Below, piece after piece: positions 1 through 7,384 of a stretch of DNA of 64,000 bases. The notes below the pieces were generated by a model that saw only the letters and a program-made list of their open reading frames with translations, had not been told where the DNA came from and made no database searches. Origin of the DNA: Phreatobacter sp. Lineage in GTDB: Bacteria; Pseudomonadota; Alphaproteobacteria; Rhizobiales; Phreatobacteraceae. The stretch covers positions 23,289 through 87,288 of the forward strand of contig NZ_JAUYFA010000031.1 in NCBI RefSeq assembly GCF_030691135.1. Reading direction: 5' to 3'. A program made the translations under genes and the position numbers. Position 1 is the stretch's first letter. Every line of letters starts with the position of its first letter.

Positions 1-860
1 GCGACCGGCTGGGCGCGGAATGGTGTTTCATCAGCTACGCCCGCGCGCGCGGCATCGACACCGTGCCGGAGCCGCTGGCCATGGACCGCGGCGATCATGC
101 GGCCCTCTACAGCGTCCGCCCCGGGCACAAGCTGGCGCCGGGCGAGGTCGGCCATCTCCATGTCGAGGCGGCTCTCACCTTCATCATCGCGCTCAACAGC
201 GCCCCGCGGGCCCTCGACGGGATCGCGCCCGGCTCGGAAGCCTGCTTCAGCCTCGCCGATCACCTGGCGACCGTCGCCCGCCGCGTCGCGCGCCTCGCCG
301 ACCTCGACCGCACGGCGCCGCATGGCGAGGCAGCAGCGGCCTTTGTTGCGAATGAACTCGTGCCGGCCTGGGAGCGCGTCCGGCAGCGGATCGCCGCGGC
401 GGCCGGCGCGGAGGGAGACGCCGCCCTCCCGCAGGAGGCGCGGATCGTCTCGCCCTCCGACTTCGGCTTCCACAACGCCCTCGTCGCCGATGGTGCCGTC
501 TCCTTCATCGACTTCGAATATGCCGGCCTCGACGACCCCGCCAAGCTCGTCGGTGATTTCTTCTCCGTCCCGGAGATCCCGACGCCGCAGGCGAGCCTCG
601 AGCGTTTCATCGATGGTCTCCAGGCCGGGCTGTCCCTCGGCGACGGCTTCGGTCGACGCGCCCGGCTGCTGCTTGATGCCTACCGGATCAAGTGGGCTTG
701 CATCATCCTCAACGACTTCCTGCCGCTCGACGAGGCGCGCCGCGCCTTCGCCCTCGGCACCGACCGCGCCGAGCGCTGCCGCGCCCAGCTCGCCAAGGCG
801 CAGGCGATCCTCAAAGACCTGACCCCGTTCCACACCGGAGACCGCCATGGCCTATCGTGA
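1..860 (+). CDS. APH/choline-kinase-like phosphotransferase (5' end missing)
   Basis: The reading frame is already open at the left edge (first full codon at base 3), so the N-terminus lies outside the window; 285 residues are visible. The C-terminal half carries the signature of the aminoglycoside/choline kinase fold: a Brenner-like segment SPSDFGFHN (Asp and Asn in the positions of the HGDxxxxN motif, with Ser replacing His) followed by FIDFEYAGLDDP, the metal-binding segment. Family knowledge says such enzymes phosphorylate a small hydroxylated or amino compound with ATP. The next gene starts 14 bases inside this one, so they are co-translated with a methyltransferase and a GmhB-like phosphatase. 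That suggests a sugar or LPS-precursor substrate, but the substrate is inference. Confidence 0.8.
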   Translation, partial: DRLGAEWCFISYARARGIDTVPEPLAMDRGDHAALYSVRPGHKLAPGEVGHLHVEAALTFIIALNSAPRALDGIAPGSEACFSLADHLATVARRVARLADLDRTAPHGEAAAAFVANELVPAWERVRQRIAAAAGAEGDAALPQEARIVSPSDFGFHNALVADGAVSFIDFEYAGLDDPAKLVGDFFSVPEIPTPQASLERFIDGLQAGLSLGDGFGRRARLLLDAYRIKWACIILNDFLPLDEARRAFALGTDRAERCRAQLAKAQAILKDLTPFHTGDRHGLS

Positions 861-1509
861 ATTCGTCAGCCTCGTCCACAAGTCGACGAAGCGTGACTAC
901 CTCGCGCGCGTCAACGAGATCGACAAGGCGGAGGTTGCCGAGAAGGCGATCCAGTTCGGGCAGGACTACTGGGACGGCAGCCGCCTCACCGGCTATGGCG
1001 GCTACAAGTACGATGGCCGCTGGCGCAAGGTCGCCGACGCCATGATCGCCGCCTACGGCCTGAAGCCCGGTATGAAGGTGCTCGATGTCGGTTCGGGCAA
1101 GGGCTTCCTGCTGCACGACTTCAAGGAGGCGATGCCCGGCCTCGAGGTCGCCGGCATCGACATCTCCCCCTATGCCGTCGAGCACACCATGGAGAGCGTC
1201 AAGCCCTTCTGCCAGGTCGGCAGCGCCGCCAAGGTCCCCTGGGCGGACAACAGCTTCGATCTCGTCATCTCCATCAACACCCTGCACAACCTCTACAATT
1301 TCGATCTCCATGCTGCCCTGAAGGAGATGGAGCGCGTCAGTCGCGGCGGCAAATACATCTGCGTCGAGGGCTACCGCAACGAGAGCGAGAAGGTGAACCT
1401 GATGTACTGGCAGCTCACCTGCCGCATCTTCCACACGCCGGAAGAATGGGCCTTCGACTTCGCCCAGGCCGGCTATACCGGCGACCACGAGTTCATCTAT
1501 TTCGAATGA
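847..1509 (+). CDS. class I SAM-dependent methyltransferase
   Basis: This 220-residue protein has a Rossmann methyltransferase core: motif I VLDVGSGKGF at residues 78-87, the acidic motif II GIDIS at 103-107, and PWADNSFDLVISINTLHNL at 131-149 matching motifs III-IV. No membrane segment or signal is seen. The ATG overlaps the 3' end of the upstream kinase by 14 bases, and its stop overlaps the next start (ATGA), so the three genes form one tight operon. The acceptor is unknown; the neighbours suggest a heptose or other LPS precursor. Confidence 0.87.
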   Translation: MAYREFVSLVHKSTKRDYLARVNEIDKAEVAEKAIQFGQDYWDGSRLTGYGGYKYDGRWRKVADAMIAAYGLKPGMKVLDVGSGKGFLLHDFKEAMPGLEVAGIDISPYAVEHTMESVKPFCQVGSAAKVPWADNSFDLVISINTLHNLYNFDLHAALKEMERVSRGGKYICVEGYRNESEKVNLMYWQLTCRIFHTPEEWAFDFAQAGYTGDHEFIYFE

Positions 1510-2120
1510 TCCCGCTGCTCGCCAACGGCTGCTGGGCCGAGATCAGGGGCGCCAGGGGGGCCGAGGCCCGGCCCTGCCTTTTCCTTGATCGCGACGGGGT
1601 CGTGATCGTCGACCGCCATCACCTGGCCGACCCTGCCGGCGTTGAACTGGTGCCCGGCGCCGCGGCCCTTGTCGCCGCGGCCAACCGCTCGGGCTGGCTG
1701 GTCGGACTGGTCACCAACCAGTCCGGCATCGGCCGCGGGCTGTTCGACTGGCAGGCCTTCGCCCGGGTCCAGGCCCGCGTGGAAGCGGAGTTGCAGGCAG
1801 GCGGTGCGGCGCTCGACTTCATCTGCGCCTGTCCCCATCACGCCGGCGGATTGGCCCCCTTCGACGTGGCCGATCATCCCTGGCGCAAACCCAATCCCGG
1901 CATGCTCCTGCACGCCGCGACCGCGCTCGGCGTCGCCCTTCCCGCCTCCATCATGGTCGGTGACCGCGCCAGCGACATGGGAGCGGGAGCAGGCGCCGGG
2001 GTCGGCCATTGCTTCCTGATCGAAGGCATGAGCGACGAGGCGGCGACGGCCCGGGCGGCGGGTCTCGCCTTCCGGCCGTGCGACGGGCTGGACGAGGTCG
2101 AAAAGCTGCTCGTGGCCTAG
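1506..2120 (+). CDS. gmhB: HAD-IIIA phosphatase, GmhB-like (heptose bisphosphate phosphatase)
   Basis: A 204-residue HAD hydrolase with all four HAD motifs: FLDRDGVV (26-33, nucleophile Asp28 and general acid Asp30), TNQSG (70-74), RKPNPGM (127-133) and GDRASD (152-157). This arrangement is typical of D-glycero-D-manno-heptose-1,7-bisphosphate 7-phosphatase, which supplies heptose for LPS. The ATG at 1506 overlaps the stop of the methyltransferase (ATGA) and is preferred to an in-frame start at 1446 that lies well inside that gene. Oddity: the zinc loop has Cys107, Cys109 and His111-His112, but the usual CxC just before RKP is replaced by ADHPW. The stop overlaps the stop of the convergent MotB-like gene by 4 bases. 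Substrate specificity is inferred. Confidence 0.8.
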   Translation: MIPLLANGCWAEIRGARGAEARPCLFLDRDGVVIVDRHHLADPAGVELVPGAAALVAAANRSGWLVGLVTNQSGIGRGLFDWQAFARVQARVEAELQAGGAALDFICACPHHAGGLAPFDVADHPWRKPNPGMLLHAATALGVALPASIMVGDRASDMGAGAGAGVGHCFLIEGMSDEAATARAAGLAFRPCDGLDEVEKLLVA

Positions 2121-2815
2121 GGCGCGGGCGGCCGGGCAAGCAGCGGGAAGCCCAGCCTGAGCTGGCCACAAGCCTCACCTCCGCGCGCCGCGGCGTCAGG
2201 AACAGCGCGCACTCCGAAAGCGGGATCGATCAACAGGCCGCGGTCGGCGGTGCGCAAGGCGAGGAGATCGGGTTCGGCGGAAAAGATGGCCGCCGCAAGA
2301 TCGAGGGCCATGGCGCGCTGAACCGGGCCGGGCGTCGCGTCGGCCCCTAGCGTTGGCGTTTGCAGTTCGGCGATCATGTTGGCCGAGCCCCGCAGCGCGA
2401 AGGCGGGACAGCTTTCCCTGTGCACGGCCCCCGTGCCGACGCAGGCGAGCTTGCCGGCCAGAGCGCGTCCGAAACGCGCGGCCGCCTCCCGGTCCACCGT
2501 CGGCCGGGCACAGGACGGACCGCTGTTGCCTGCCACGAGGGTGCGCGCTGGAAGCACGACCGCGAGGCCAAGCCGGTCGACATCTGCCTCGAACCCGTTG
2601 CGCGACAGTTCGCGCGCGAGATCATCGAGGAAACGCATCGCTTCTGCGCGACGCGCCAACTCTTCCGCCTGCTCCGACCGGCTCTGCGCAGTGTCACCCT
2701 GCTGCTGGGCAAAGAACATCTGTGCGGCGATGAGGATCAGCAGGATGAAGATCACGCCGACGACAAGGTCGAAGAAGGGCTTGAAGTCGATGACGTCGTC
2801 GTCTTCGGCCTTCAT
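2117..2815 (-). CDS. MotB/ZorB-like membrane protein with divergent OmpA-like domain
   Basis: A 232-residue protein with a short cytoplasmic N-terminus, one transmembrane helix (about 17-36) and a periplasmic domain. Asp16, in FFDLVVGVIFILLILI at the start of the helix, sits where MotB and ZorB proteins have their proton-binding Asp. The periplasmic part resembles a worn OmpA/MotB fold (GLAVVLPARTLVAGNSG, then a helix, later VQRAMALDLAAAIF and a closing RLGFPLL strand), but no clear peptidoglycan-binding GHTD motif is visible. The start at 2815 overlaps the stop of the MotA-like gene (ATGA); upstream in-frame starts lie within that gene. Its partner and gene order indicate a proton-driven inner membrane complex; the task of the complex is unknown. 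Confidence 0.7.
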   Translation of the reverse strand: MKAEDDDVIDFKPFFDLVVGVIFILLILIAAQMFFAQQQGDTAQSRSEQAEELARRAEAMRFLDDLARELSRNGFEADVDRLGLAVVLPARTLVAGNSGPSCARPTVDREAAARFGRALAGKLACVGTGAVHRESCPAFALRGSANMIAELQTPTLGADATPGPVQRAMALDLAAAIFSAEPDLLALRTADRGLLIDPAFGVRAVPDAAARGGEACGQLRLGFPLLARPPAP

Positions 2816-3720
2816 GGCACGGCCCGCTCTGACAGCACGCTCTCGAGCTTCGCGACAGCGGCACGCGTCGCGGCCAGTTCGGTGGTGAGGCTCATCAGTG
2901 CAGCGGACAGCTGCGCAATCCGCTGCTCTTCCGCCCATTCGGAGCGCGCCGGTCTCAGCGGTTGGAGGAACGCGTCGATTTCCGTGGCGAGCTCCGCAGC
3001 GGCCGTGCCGAGCGATTGCGCGCCGTAGCGATGCAGGAGGCTGATCATCAGCGCGCTAAGCAAGGCGGCGACTGAGGTCAGGAACTTGAATGCCGACGCA
3101 TTGAGCAACTGCACGATGGCCTGGCGCGCCTCACCCATATCTCCCGATCGGAAACCGCGCGCCGAGAAGTACAATGCGACGACAAGGCCGACGAAGGTCA
3201 GTATCAGACCGACAGACGTATAGTACCCAGGAAGCCCAACGAGGAGAGCCGTCTTCGCTTGCACCCCGACAGCACTCTGCGTCTCTACGACGGTAGCAAA
3301 ACGGCGCTCGGGAATGCGCTTGCGTTCGACCACATCGGCGGCGAAGACAGTCCAGGCCGGCAGCAGTGCGTCATGCCGCTTGAGAACGCCATGGATGCGT
3401 TCGCAGGCCTTCAGCCAGTCGCCGGGGCCGGCTTTGCGCAGGGCCTCGATCTCGCGTCGGGCGCGGCGCATGCCGGTCAGTTGCGGAACGAGGACCCTGC
3501 TCGTGAACCAGCCGATGATCGACAAGGCCGAGAGGAAGACAAGGGCCGACGCGACATAGGCGAAGGATGGCTGGTTGATCAGGTTGACGAGCGGAACGAC
3601 GACCGGACGCAGCAGTTGCGTCGCGAACTCGCCGATCGGGTCGAGAGCGCCTTGGGTCTGGCCCAAAGCGATGAGTGCCACCAGGAGCAGCACAAGCACA
3701 GTCGACAGGATGATGGTCAT
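2812..3720 (-). CDS. MotA/TolQ/ExbB-like proton channel subunit (ZorA-like)
   Basis: A 302-residue membrane protein with four predicted helices at about 1-19, 53-76, 165-187 and 208-230, and a large cytoplasmic segment between helices 2 and 3. The third and fourth helices (LPGYYTSVGLILTFVGLVVA and AFKFLTSVAALLSALMISLL) match the conserved channel-lining pair of MotA/TolQ/ExbB/ZorA proteins, including the TFVGL and FKFLTS patterns. The C-terminus (231-302) is a charged helical tail, far shorter than the long tail of Zorya ZorA. It is translationally coupled to the MotB-like gene and lies 38 bp after the pseudopilin-like gene, so the three likely act together. No flagellar or Tol genes are near. 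Confidence 0.72.
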   Translation of the reverse strand: MTIILSTVLVLLLVALIALGQTQGALDPIGEFATQLLRPVVVPLVNLINQPSFAYVASALVFLSALSIIGWFTSRVLVPQLTGMRRARREIEALRKAGPGDWLKACERIHGVLKRHDALLPAWTVFAADVVERKRIPERRFATVVETQSAVGVQAKTALLVGLPGYYTSVGLILTFVGLVVALYFSARGFRSGDMGEARQAIVQLLNASAFKFLTSVAALLSALMISLLHRYGAQSLGTAAAELATEIDAFLQPLRPARSEWAEEQRIAQLSAALMSLTTELAATRAAVAKLESVLSERAVP

Positions 3721-3758
3721 GGTGCCGTTCTCCCTATCCAGCGCTCAGATCCCGCCTA

Positions 3759-4592
3759 TCACCAGGCCACGGCGCCGCTGGTCCAGAAACCATAGGCGTA
3801 GCAGTCGACCGGACTGGCGCTGCGGACGGGGTCGACCAGTTCCGGCTTGTCGAGCCTCACGATGAAGCAATCACCCGACTGGTGGAGGACGAGCTTGTAG
3901 TCGAGCCGGCTGCCCCGGTACAGCAGCCGATCCTTCGGCCCCTCCATCTGCCCGAGCCGCGTCTTCAGCGGCGGGATGGCTTCGGCAACCGCCGCAAAGG
4001 AATTCCAGGCATCGGCTGTCGTCGGGAAAGTGCCGGTGTTGCGCCGGTATTCCTCGACGGCGTCGCGAATGGACTGCACCATCTGCACGTTCTTTTCGCT
4101 CTGCGCACGACCCTCGCGATAATGGTCTTCGACCACCACCGCGGCGCTGCGCGTGACGCTCTGGAACGCGAACAATGCACCGGCACCAAGGCAGAGGCCG
4201 AGGAGCAAGGCCAGCGCCGGGATCACGACCCCATCCCGCCGTGCCGCCGGGGCGGCCTCCGGCGCGCGCGGCACGCCCGGTCGCACCATGGCGGGATCGC
4301 CCTTCTCCTTCCACGCGCCGGCGTAAGCGTCGCCGGAGCCGGCCGAAACCTGGTTCGGCGCCCGTGCAGAACCCGCGGATGCATATGGCTGACCAACATC
4401 CTGCTCGGCCTCGAACTGGCCGATCGCCGCTTCGAGTTCGTCCCGATAGCGCTGTGACTGCCGGCCTTGAGGGTCGCCCTCGATCGAAGACGCGAACTTG
4501 TCGACCCGCGCCCGAAGGGCGCCATAGAGTGCGCGCCGCTCATCGGGTGATGCGCCGTTCGCGTGGTCACGCAAGAGCTGGATGAAGTCCAT
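3759..4592 (-). CDS. single-pass membrane protein with pseudopilin-like periplasmic domain
   Basis: A 277-residue protein with no gene name that I recognise. Residues 1-60 form a charged helical cytoplasmic domain (ERRALYGALRARV, then YRDELEAAIGQFEAE), of a type I associate with hypothetical Hyphomicrobiales proteins. A Pro/Ala/Gly-rich linker leads to one transmembrane helix (121-144). The outer part has VQSIRDAVEEYRRNTGTFPT (172-191), close in pattern to the GspG/type IV pseudopilin stretch with its IxxAxxxYxxxxGxYPT signature, then two Cys (242 and 264) that could form a disulfide. There is no prepilin peptidase site. It is the promoter-proximal gene of the MotA/MotB-like module. Function unknown. 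Confidence 0.7.
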   Translation of the reverse strand: MDFIQLLRDHANGASPDERRALYGALRARVDKFASSIEGDPQGRQSQRYRDELEAAIGQFEAEQDVGQPYASAGSARAPNQVSAGSGDAYAGAWKEKGDPAMVRPGVPRAPEAAPAARRDGVVIPALALLLGLCLGAGALFAFQSVTRSAAVVVEDHYREGRAQSEKNVQMVQSIRDAVEEYRRNTGTFPTTADAWNSFAAVAEAIPPLKTRLGQMEGPKDRLLYRGSRLDYKLVLHQSGDCFIVRLDKPELVDPVRSASPVDCYAYGFWTSGAVAW

Positions 4593-4736
4593 GCCTGGTT
4601 ATGTCCGGTTCCAGCAAAGCTGACACAGTAGGATAGGGGAGCAGCAGAGGACGGCGCCAGCCTGCCCTCGCGTGATCATGATATACACGGCAGCTTGCCT
4701 GACAATGCGCGCAAGAGCCATCGCCAACACGGCCGA

Positions 4737-5450
4737 TCAGGCCGTGACCGGCTTCGGAAACTCGACATGCGCGCGCGCCAGACTGTCGAGATTGCCGATA
4801 TCGCGATGATAACCGGCGGTCTCATGGGCGAGGATTCGACCGACGAACCGAGGAATGACTTCAGTCGACAGGTCGACGAAGGGCTTGCCCAGTTGCGCCG
4901 CGGCCTCGGTCACCTCCGGCTCGATGATATAGACGGCGGCGTTGGCGAGGTTGCCGGGCGGGTTCTCCACCTTCTCATGGAACGCCTGCACCAGATGCAT
5001 GTCGTCCAGCTCGAGAATGCCGCAGGAGCGGGGATCGTCGGTGCGGAAGGCCAGCATGGTCATGGCCGCCCCGGGGGGGCGCCGCGCATGGGCCGACTGG
5101 AAGGCAGCGACGTCGAAGGTCGTCAGATTGTCGGCATGGGCCAGCAGGACGGGACCGGACCCCAGCGCGATGCGATTCGCCACCAGCGTGCCGCCCGTCC
5201 CCAGAAGCTCGGGTTCATGCACCAGCGTCACCCGGTCACGCCACGGTGACGCTGCCACATGGCGCTCGACCACGTCGGAGAGGTAATGCGTGTTGACGAC
5301 CGCATGGCTGATCGCATCGTCGCGAAAGATCAGGTCGAGCCAGTAATCCATCAGCGGACGGCCGTGGATCGGCACCAGGCATTTCGGCACGGTGTCGGTA
5401 AGCGGCCTCAGACGGGTTCCGAACCCGGCCGCCAGCAGCAGCGCGCGCAT
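4737..5450 (-). CDS. sugar-1-phosphate nucleotidyltransferase (HddC/ManC-like)
   Basis: A 237-residue nucleotidyltransferase with the glycine-rich N-terminal motif LAAGFGTRLRPLTDTVPKCL (residues 6-25) and a metal-binding HADN segment, as in enzymes that make NDP-sugars from sugar-1-phosphates. The short single-domain form fits D-glycero-alpha-D-manno-heptose-1-phosphate guanylyltransferase (HddC) or a mannose-1-phosphate guanylyltransferase-like enzyme. It lies 2 bp after the stop of the leftward cytidylyltransferase/kinase gene and is probably its operon partner. With GmhB-like phosphatase nearby, a role in nucleotide-heptose formation is likely but not proven. Confidence 0.8.
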   Translation of the reverse strand: MRALLLAAGFGTRLRPLTDTVPKCLVPIHGRPLMDYWLDLIFRDDAISHAVVNTHYLSDVVERHVAASPWRDRVTLVHEPELLGTGGTLVANRIALGSGPVLLAHADNLTTFDVAAFQSAHARRPPGAAMTMLAFRTDDPRSCGILELDDMHLVQAFHEKVENPPGNLANAAVYIIEPEVTEAAAQLGKPFVDLSTEVIPRFVGRILAHETAGYHRDIGNLDSLARAHVEFPKPVTA

Positions 5451-5452
5451 GT

Positions 5453-6967
5453 TCAGGTCCTCCGCTCGCGCAGTTCACCCATCACTTCCTGATGCTGGAT
5501 GGGCAGATTGCCGACCCGCGACACCTGGATGGCGGCCGCGATCGATCCGAGATAGCTCGAACGCCAGATGTCGACTCCGGCGCACAGCGCCATCGACATG
5601 CAGGTGAAGAGGGAATCGCCCGCGCCGGCCACGTCCTTGGGGTTGTTGTTGAATGCCGGGAGCCGGTCGAGCCGCTCCTCGCCCTGTTTTTCGCCGAGCA
5701 CGATCATGCCTTCGGCGCCGAGCGTCACCACCACATTGACGGCGCGGGCCTTGTCCCGGAGCCGGGAGGCCACGACGGCGATGCCGGCTTCGGCATCCTG
5801 CACATGAAGGGCGAGCCTGGCCTCGCGCTCGGTCGGCGTGACCAACTGCATCCCCCGGAAACGGGAAATGTCAGCCATCTGGGACGAGGCCTGGCTGTCC
5901 GCCGACATCGGCACCTTGCGGGCCTGCGCGGCCTCGGCCACCGCATCGACCAGCGGCTGCGGCAGGCAGCCATAGTTGAAGTCGGAGAACAGGATCAGGT
6001 CCGTATGCTTGATGCGGGATTTGATCCAGCGCAGCATTTTCGACTGCAGTTCCTGCTCCACCGCATGCTGGCGCAGGTCATTGACCCGCAGCAGGGTCTT
6101 GCCGTTGGCCCGGTAGCGGGCCTTGACAGTCGTCGGACGCGTCCGATCCACCATGACGCTGGCGTTGACGTTGTAGCGCGCCAGATTTTCGCGGGCATAG
6201 GCCGCATGCCGGTCGTGCCCCGCGACGGTCAGGAACTCGACCTCTGCCCCGAGGCCGCGTGCATGGGCCGAAACAATCCCGGCGCCGCCGACGAAGGTCT
6301 TCTTGTTGATCGGCGTCACCACGATGGTGGGGTCTTCCTGCGACATGCCCAGGGGCTCGCAGTTGACGTATTCGTCGATGATCAGATCGCCGATCACCAG
6401 GACACGCATTCCGGCAAACTGCGGCAGGATTTTCGCCAGATCGCCGATCCGGAAACCATGGCGCTCCGGGAAGTCGGTCGGCCGCTGGATGTTGGGCCGG
6501 TCATTGCCGGCGAACTCCTTGGCGATCAGGTCGTCCGTGGAGAAGCGCAGCTCGCCGGCGCTGAACAGCAGCTTGCCGCCATAGCCATCAAGGACCGCTT
6601 CTTCGGGATTGTACTCCGTCGCGAACTCCTTGCCCTTCACCACCAGGTCGGGCCGGAGCCGGTCGATGAAGCGGCTCGCATCCTCGCGCATCTCGACGGC
6701 GTGGTGGACATAGGAGATCGCGTTCAGGGCCTCGAGCCTGAGAGCCATCGGCACGGTCACACCCTGGGCGCCGTCGGGCTTCAGGCCGATCACCAGCGTG
6801 TCGCAGGCCTCGGCAGCGAATTTGAGCACGCGCATGTGGCCGGCATGGATGACGTTGAAATTGCCGGAGATGAAACCGATGCGCTTGTGCGGGCCGACCT
6901 GCTGGCGGATCTGCTCGGGCGTGAGCGCGGGATCGCTGGCCGAGTCGAGGTTACGCAAATGGGCCAT
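5453..6967 (-). CDS. bifunctional cytidylyltransferase / PfkB sugar kinase (HldE-like, reversed domain order)
   Basis: A 504-residue fusion. The N-terminal domain (about 28-160) is a cytidylyltransferase-like nucleotidyl-transfer domain with GFISGNFNVIHAGH at 31-44 (HxGH motif; Asn37 stands where GxFDxxHxGH has Asp). The C-terminal domain (about 175-504) is a PfkB/ribokinase-type kinase ending with the anion-hole motif VAGAGDS. E. coli HldE has the same activities in the opposite order (kinase first). Family knowledge predicts phosphorylation and nucleotidylation of a heptose phosphate. The first ATG at 6967 is used; an RBS-like GGGG lies just upstream. Divergent from the DegT aminotransferase across a 417-bp gap. 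Confidence 0.82.
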   Translation of the reverse strand: MAHLRNLDSASDPALTPEQIRQQVGPHKRIGFISGNFNVIHAGHMRVLKFAAEACDTLVIGLKPDGAQGVTVPMALRLEALNAISYVHHAVEMREDASRFIDRLRPDLVVKGKEFATEYNPEEAVLDGYGGKLLFSAGELRFSTDDLIAKEFAGNDRPNIQRPTDFPERHGFRIGDLAKILPQFAGMRVLVIGDLIIDEYVNCEPLGMSQEDPTIVVTPINKKTFVGGAGIVSAHARGLGAEVEFLTVAGHDRHAAYARENLARYNVNASVMVDRTRPTTVKARYRANGKTLLRVNDLRQHAVEQELQSKMLRWIKSRIKHTDLILFSDFNYGCLPQPLVDAVAEAAQARKVPMSADSQASSQMADISRFRGMQLVTPTEREARLALHVQDAEAGIAVVASRLRDKARAVNVVVTLGAEGMIVLGEKQGEERLDRLPAFNNNPKDVAGAGDSLFTCMSMALCAGVDIWRSSYLGSIAAAIQVSRVGNLPIQHQEVMGELRERRT

Positions 6968-7384
6968 GGGGTTCCCCCGAGAAACGACGATGCCCCGATA
7001 CGACGGGCGACGCGCAGGGTCCAGTAGAAAATCGGGTCGGAAAGTAACAGGGAAAAGAGCGAAATCAGCGGGTTGCTTCCAGGTGACCGACTTGCCCGCG
7101 GATCGGGCGAGGAGCTTTTTGCCGGGATTGGCATCGATGCAACGGCAAAACAGGGATGTTCGCCACCAGTGGGACCGCCGGTAGGATCACTTGTCGCGAC
7201 GATAGTGGCGGCGCCTGCCCGCCATCGGTCACCGATCGAAAGACAAAGTGATTGGGCGGGCGGCGCGGCGGCCTCTAAGTGGCGCTGGTCGATTGCAAAA
7301 TTCGGCCGTTTGAACCGATTCTGCGGCCTTCCACGGCGAGTGCCGGCATCGCCGTCCGACCGAAAGAAACCGAGCCCCATCCGC
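6968..7384. other. 417-bp divergent intergenic region
   Basis: It separates the leftward HldE-like gene from the rightward DegT aminotransferase and should hold both promoters. I see no convincing sigma-70 hexamers, tRNA-like fold or riboswitch-like core. Long in-frame extensions into this stretch exist on both strands but look like GC-rich shadow frames. Nothing further can be supported. Confidence 0.5.

Noticed and set aside
2117..4592. Zorya anti-phage system
   Set aside because: Only A- and B-like subunits are present; the long ZorA tail and the effector genes (ZorC/D or ZorE) are missing, and the neighbours are LPS genes rather than a defence island.
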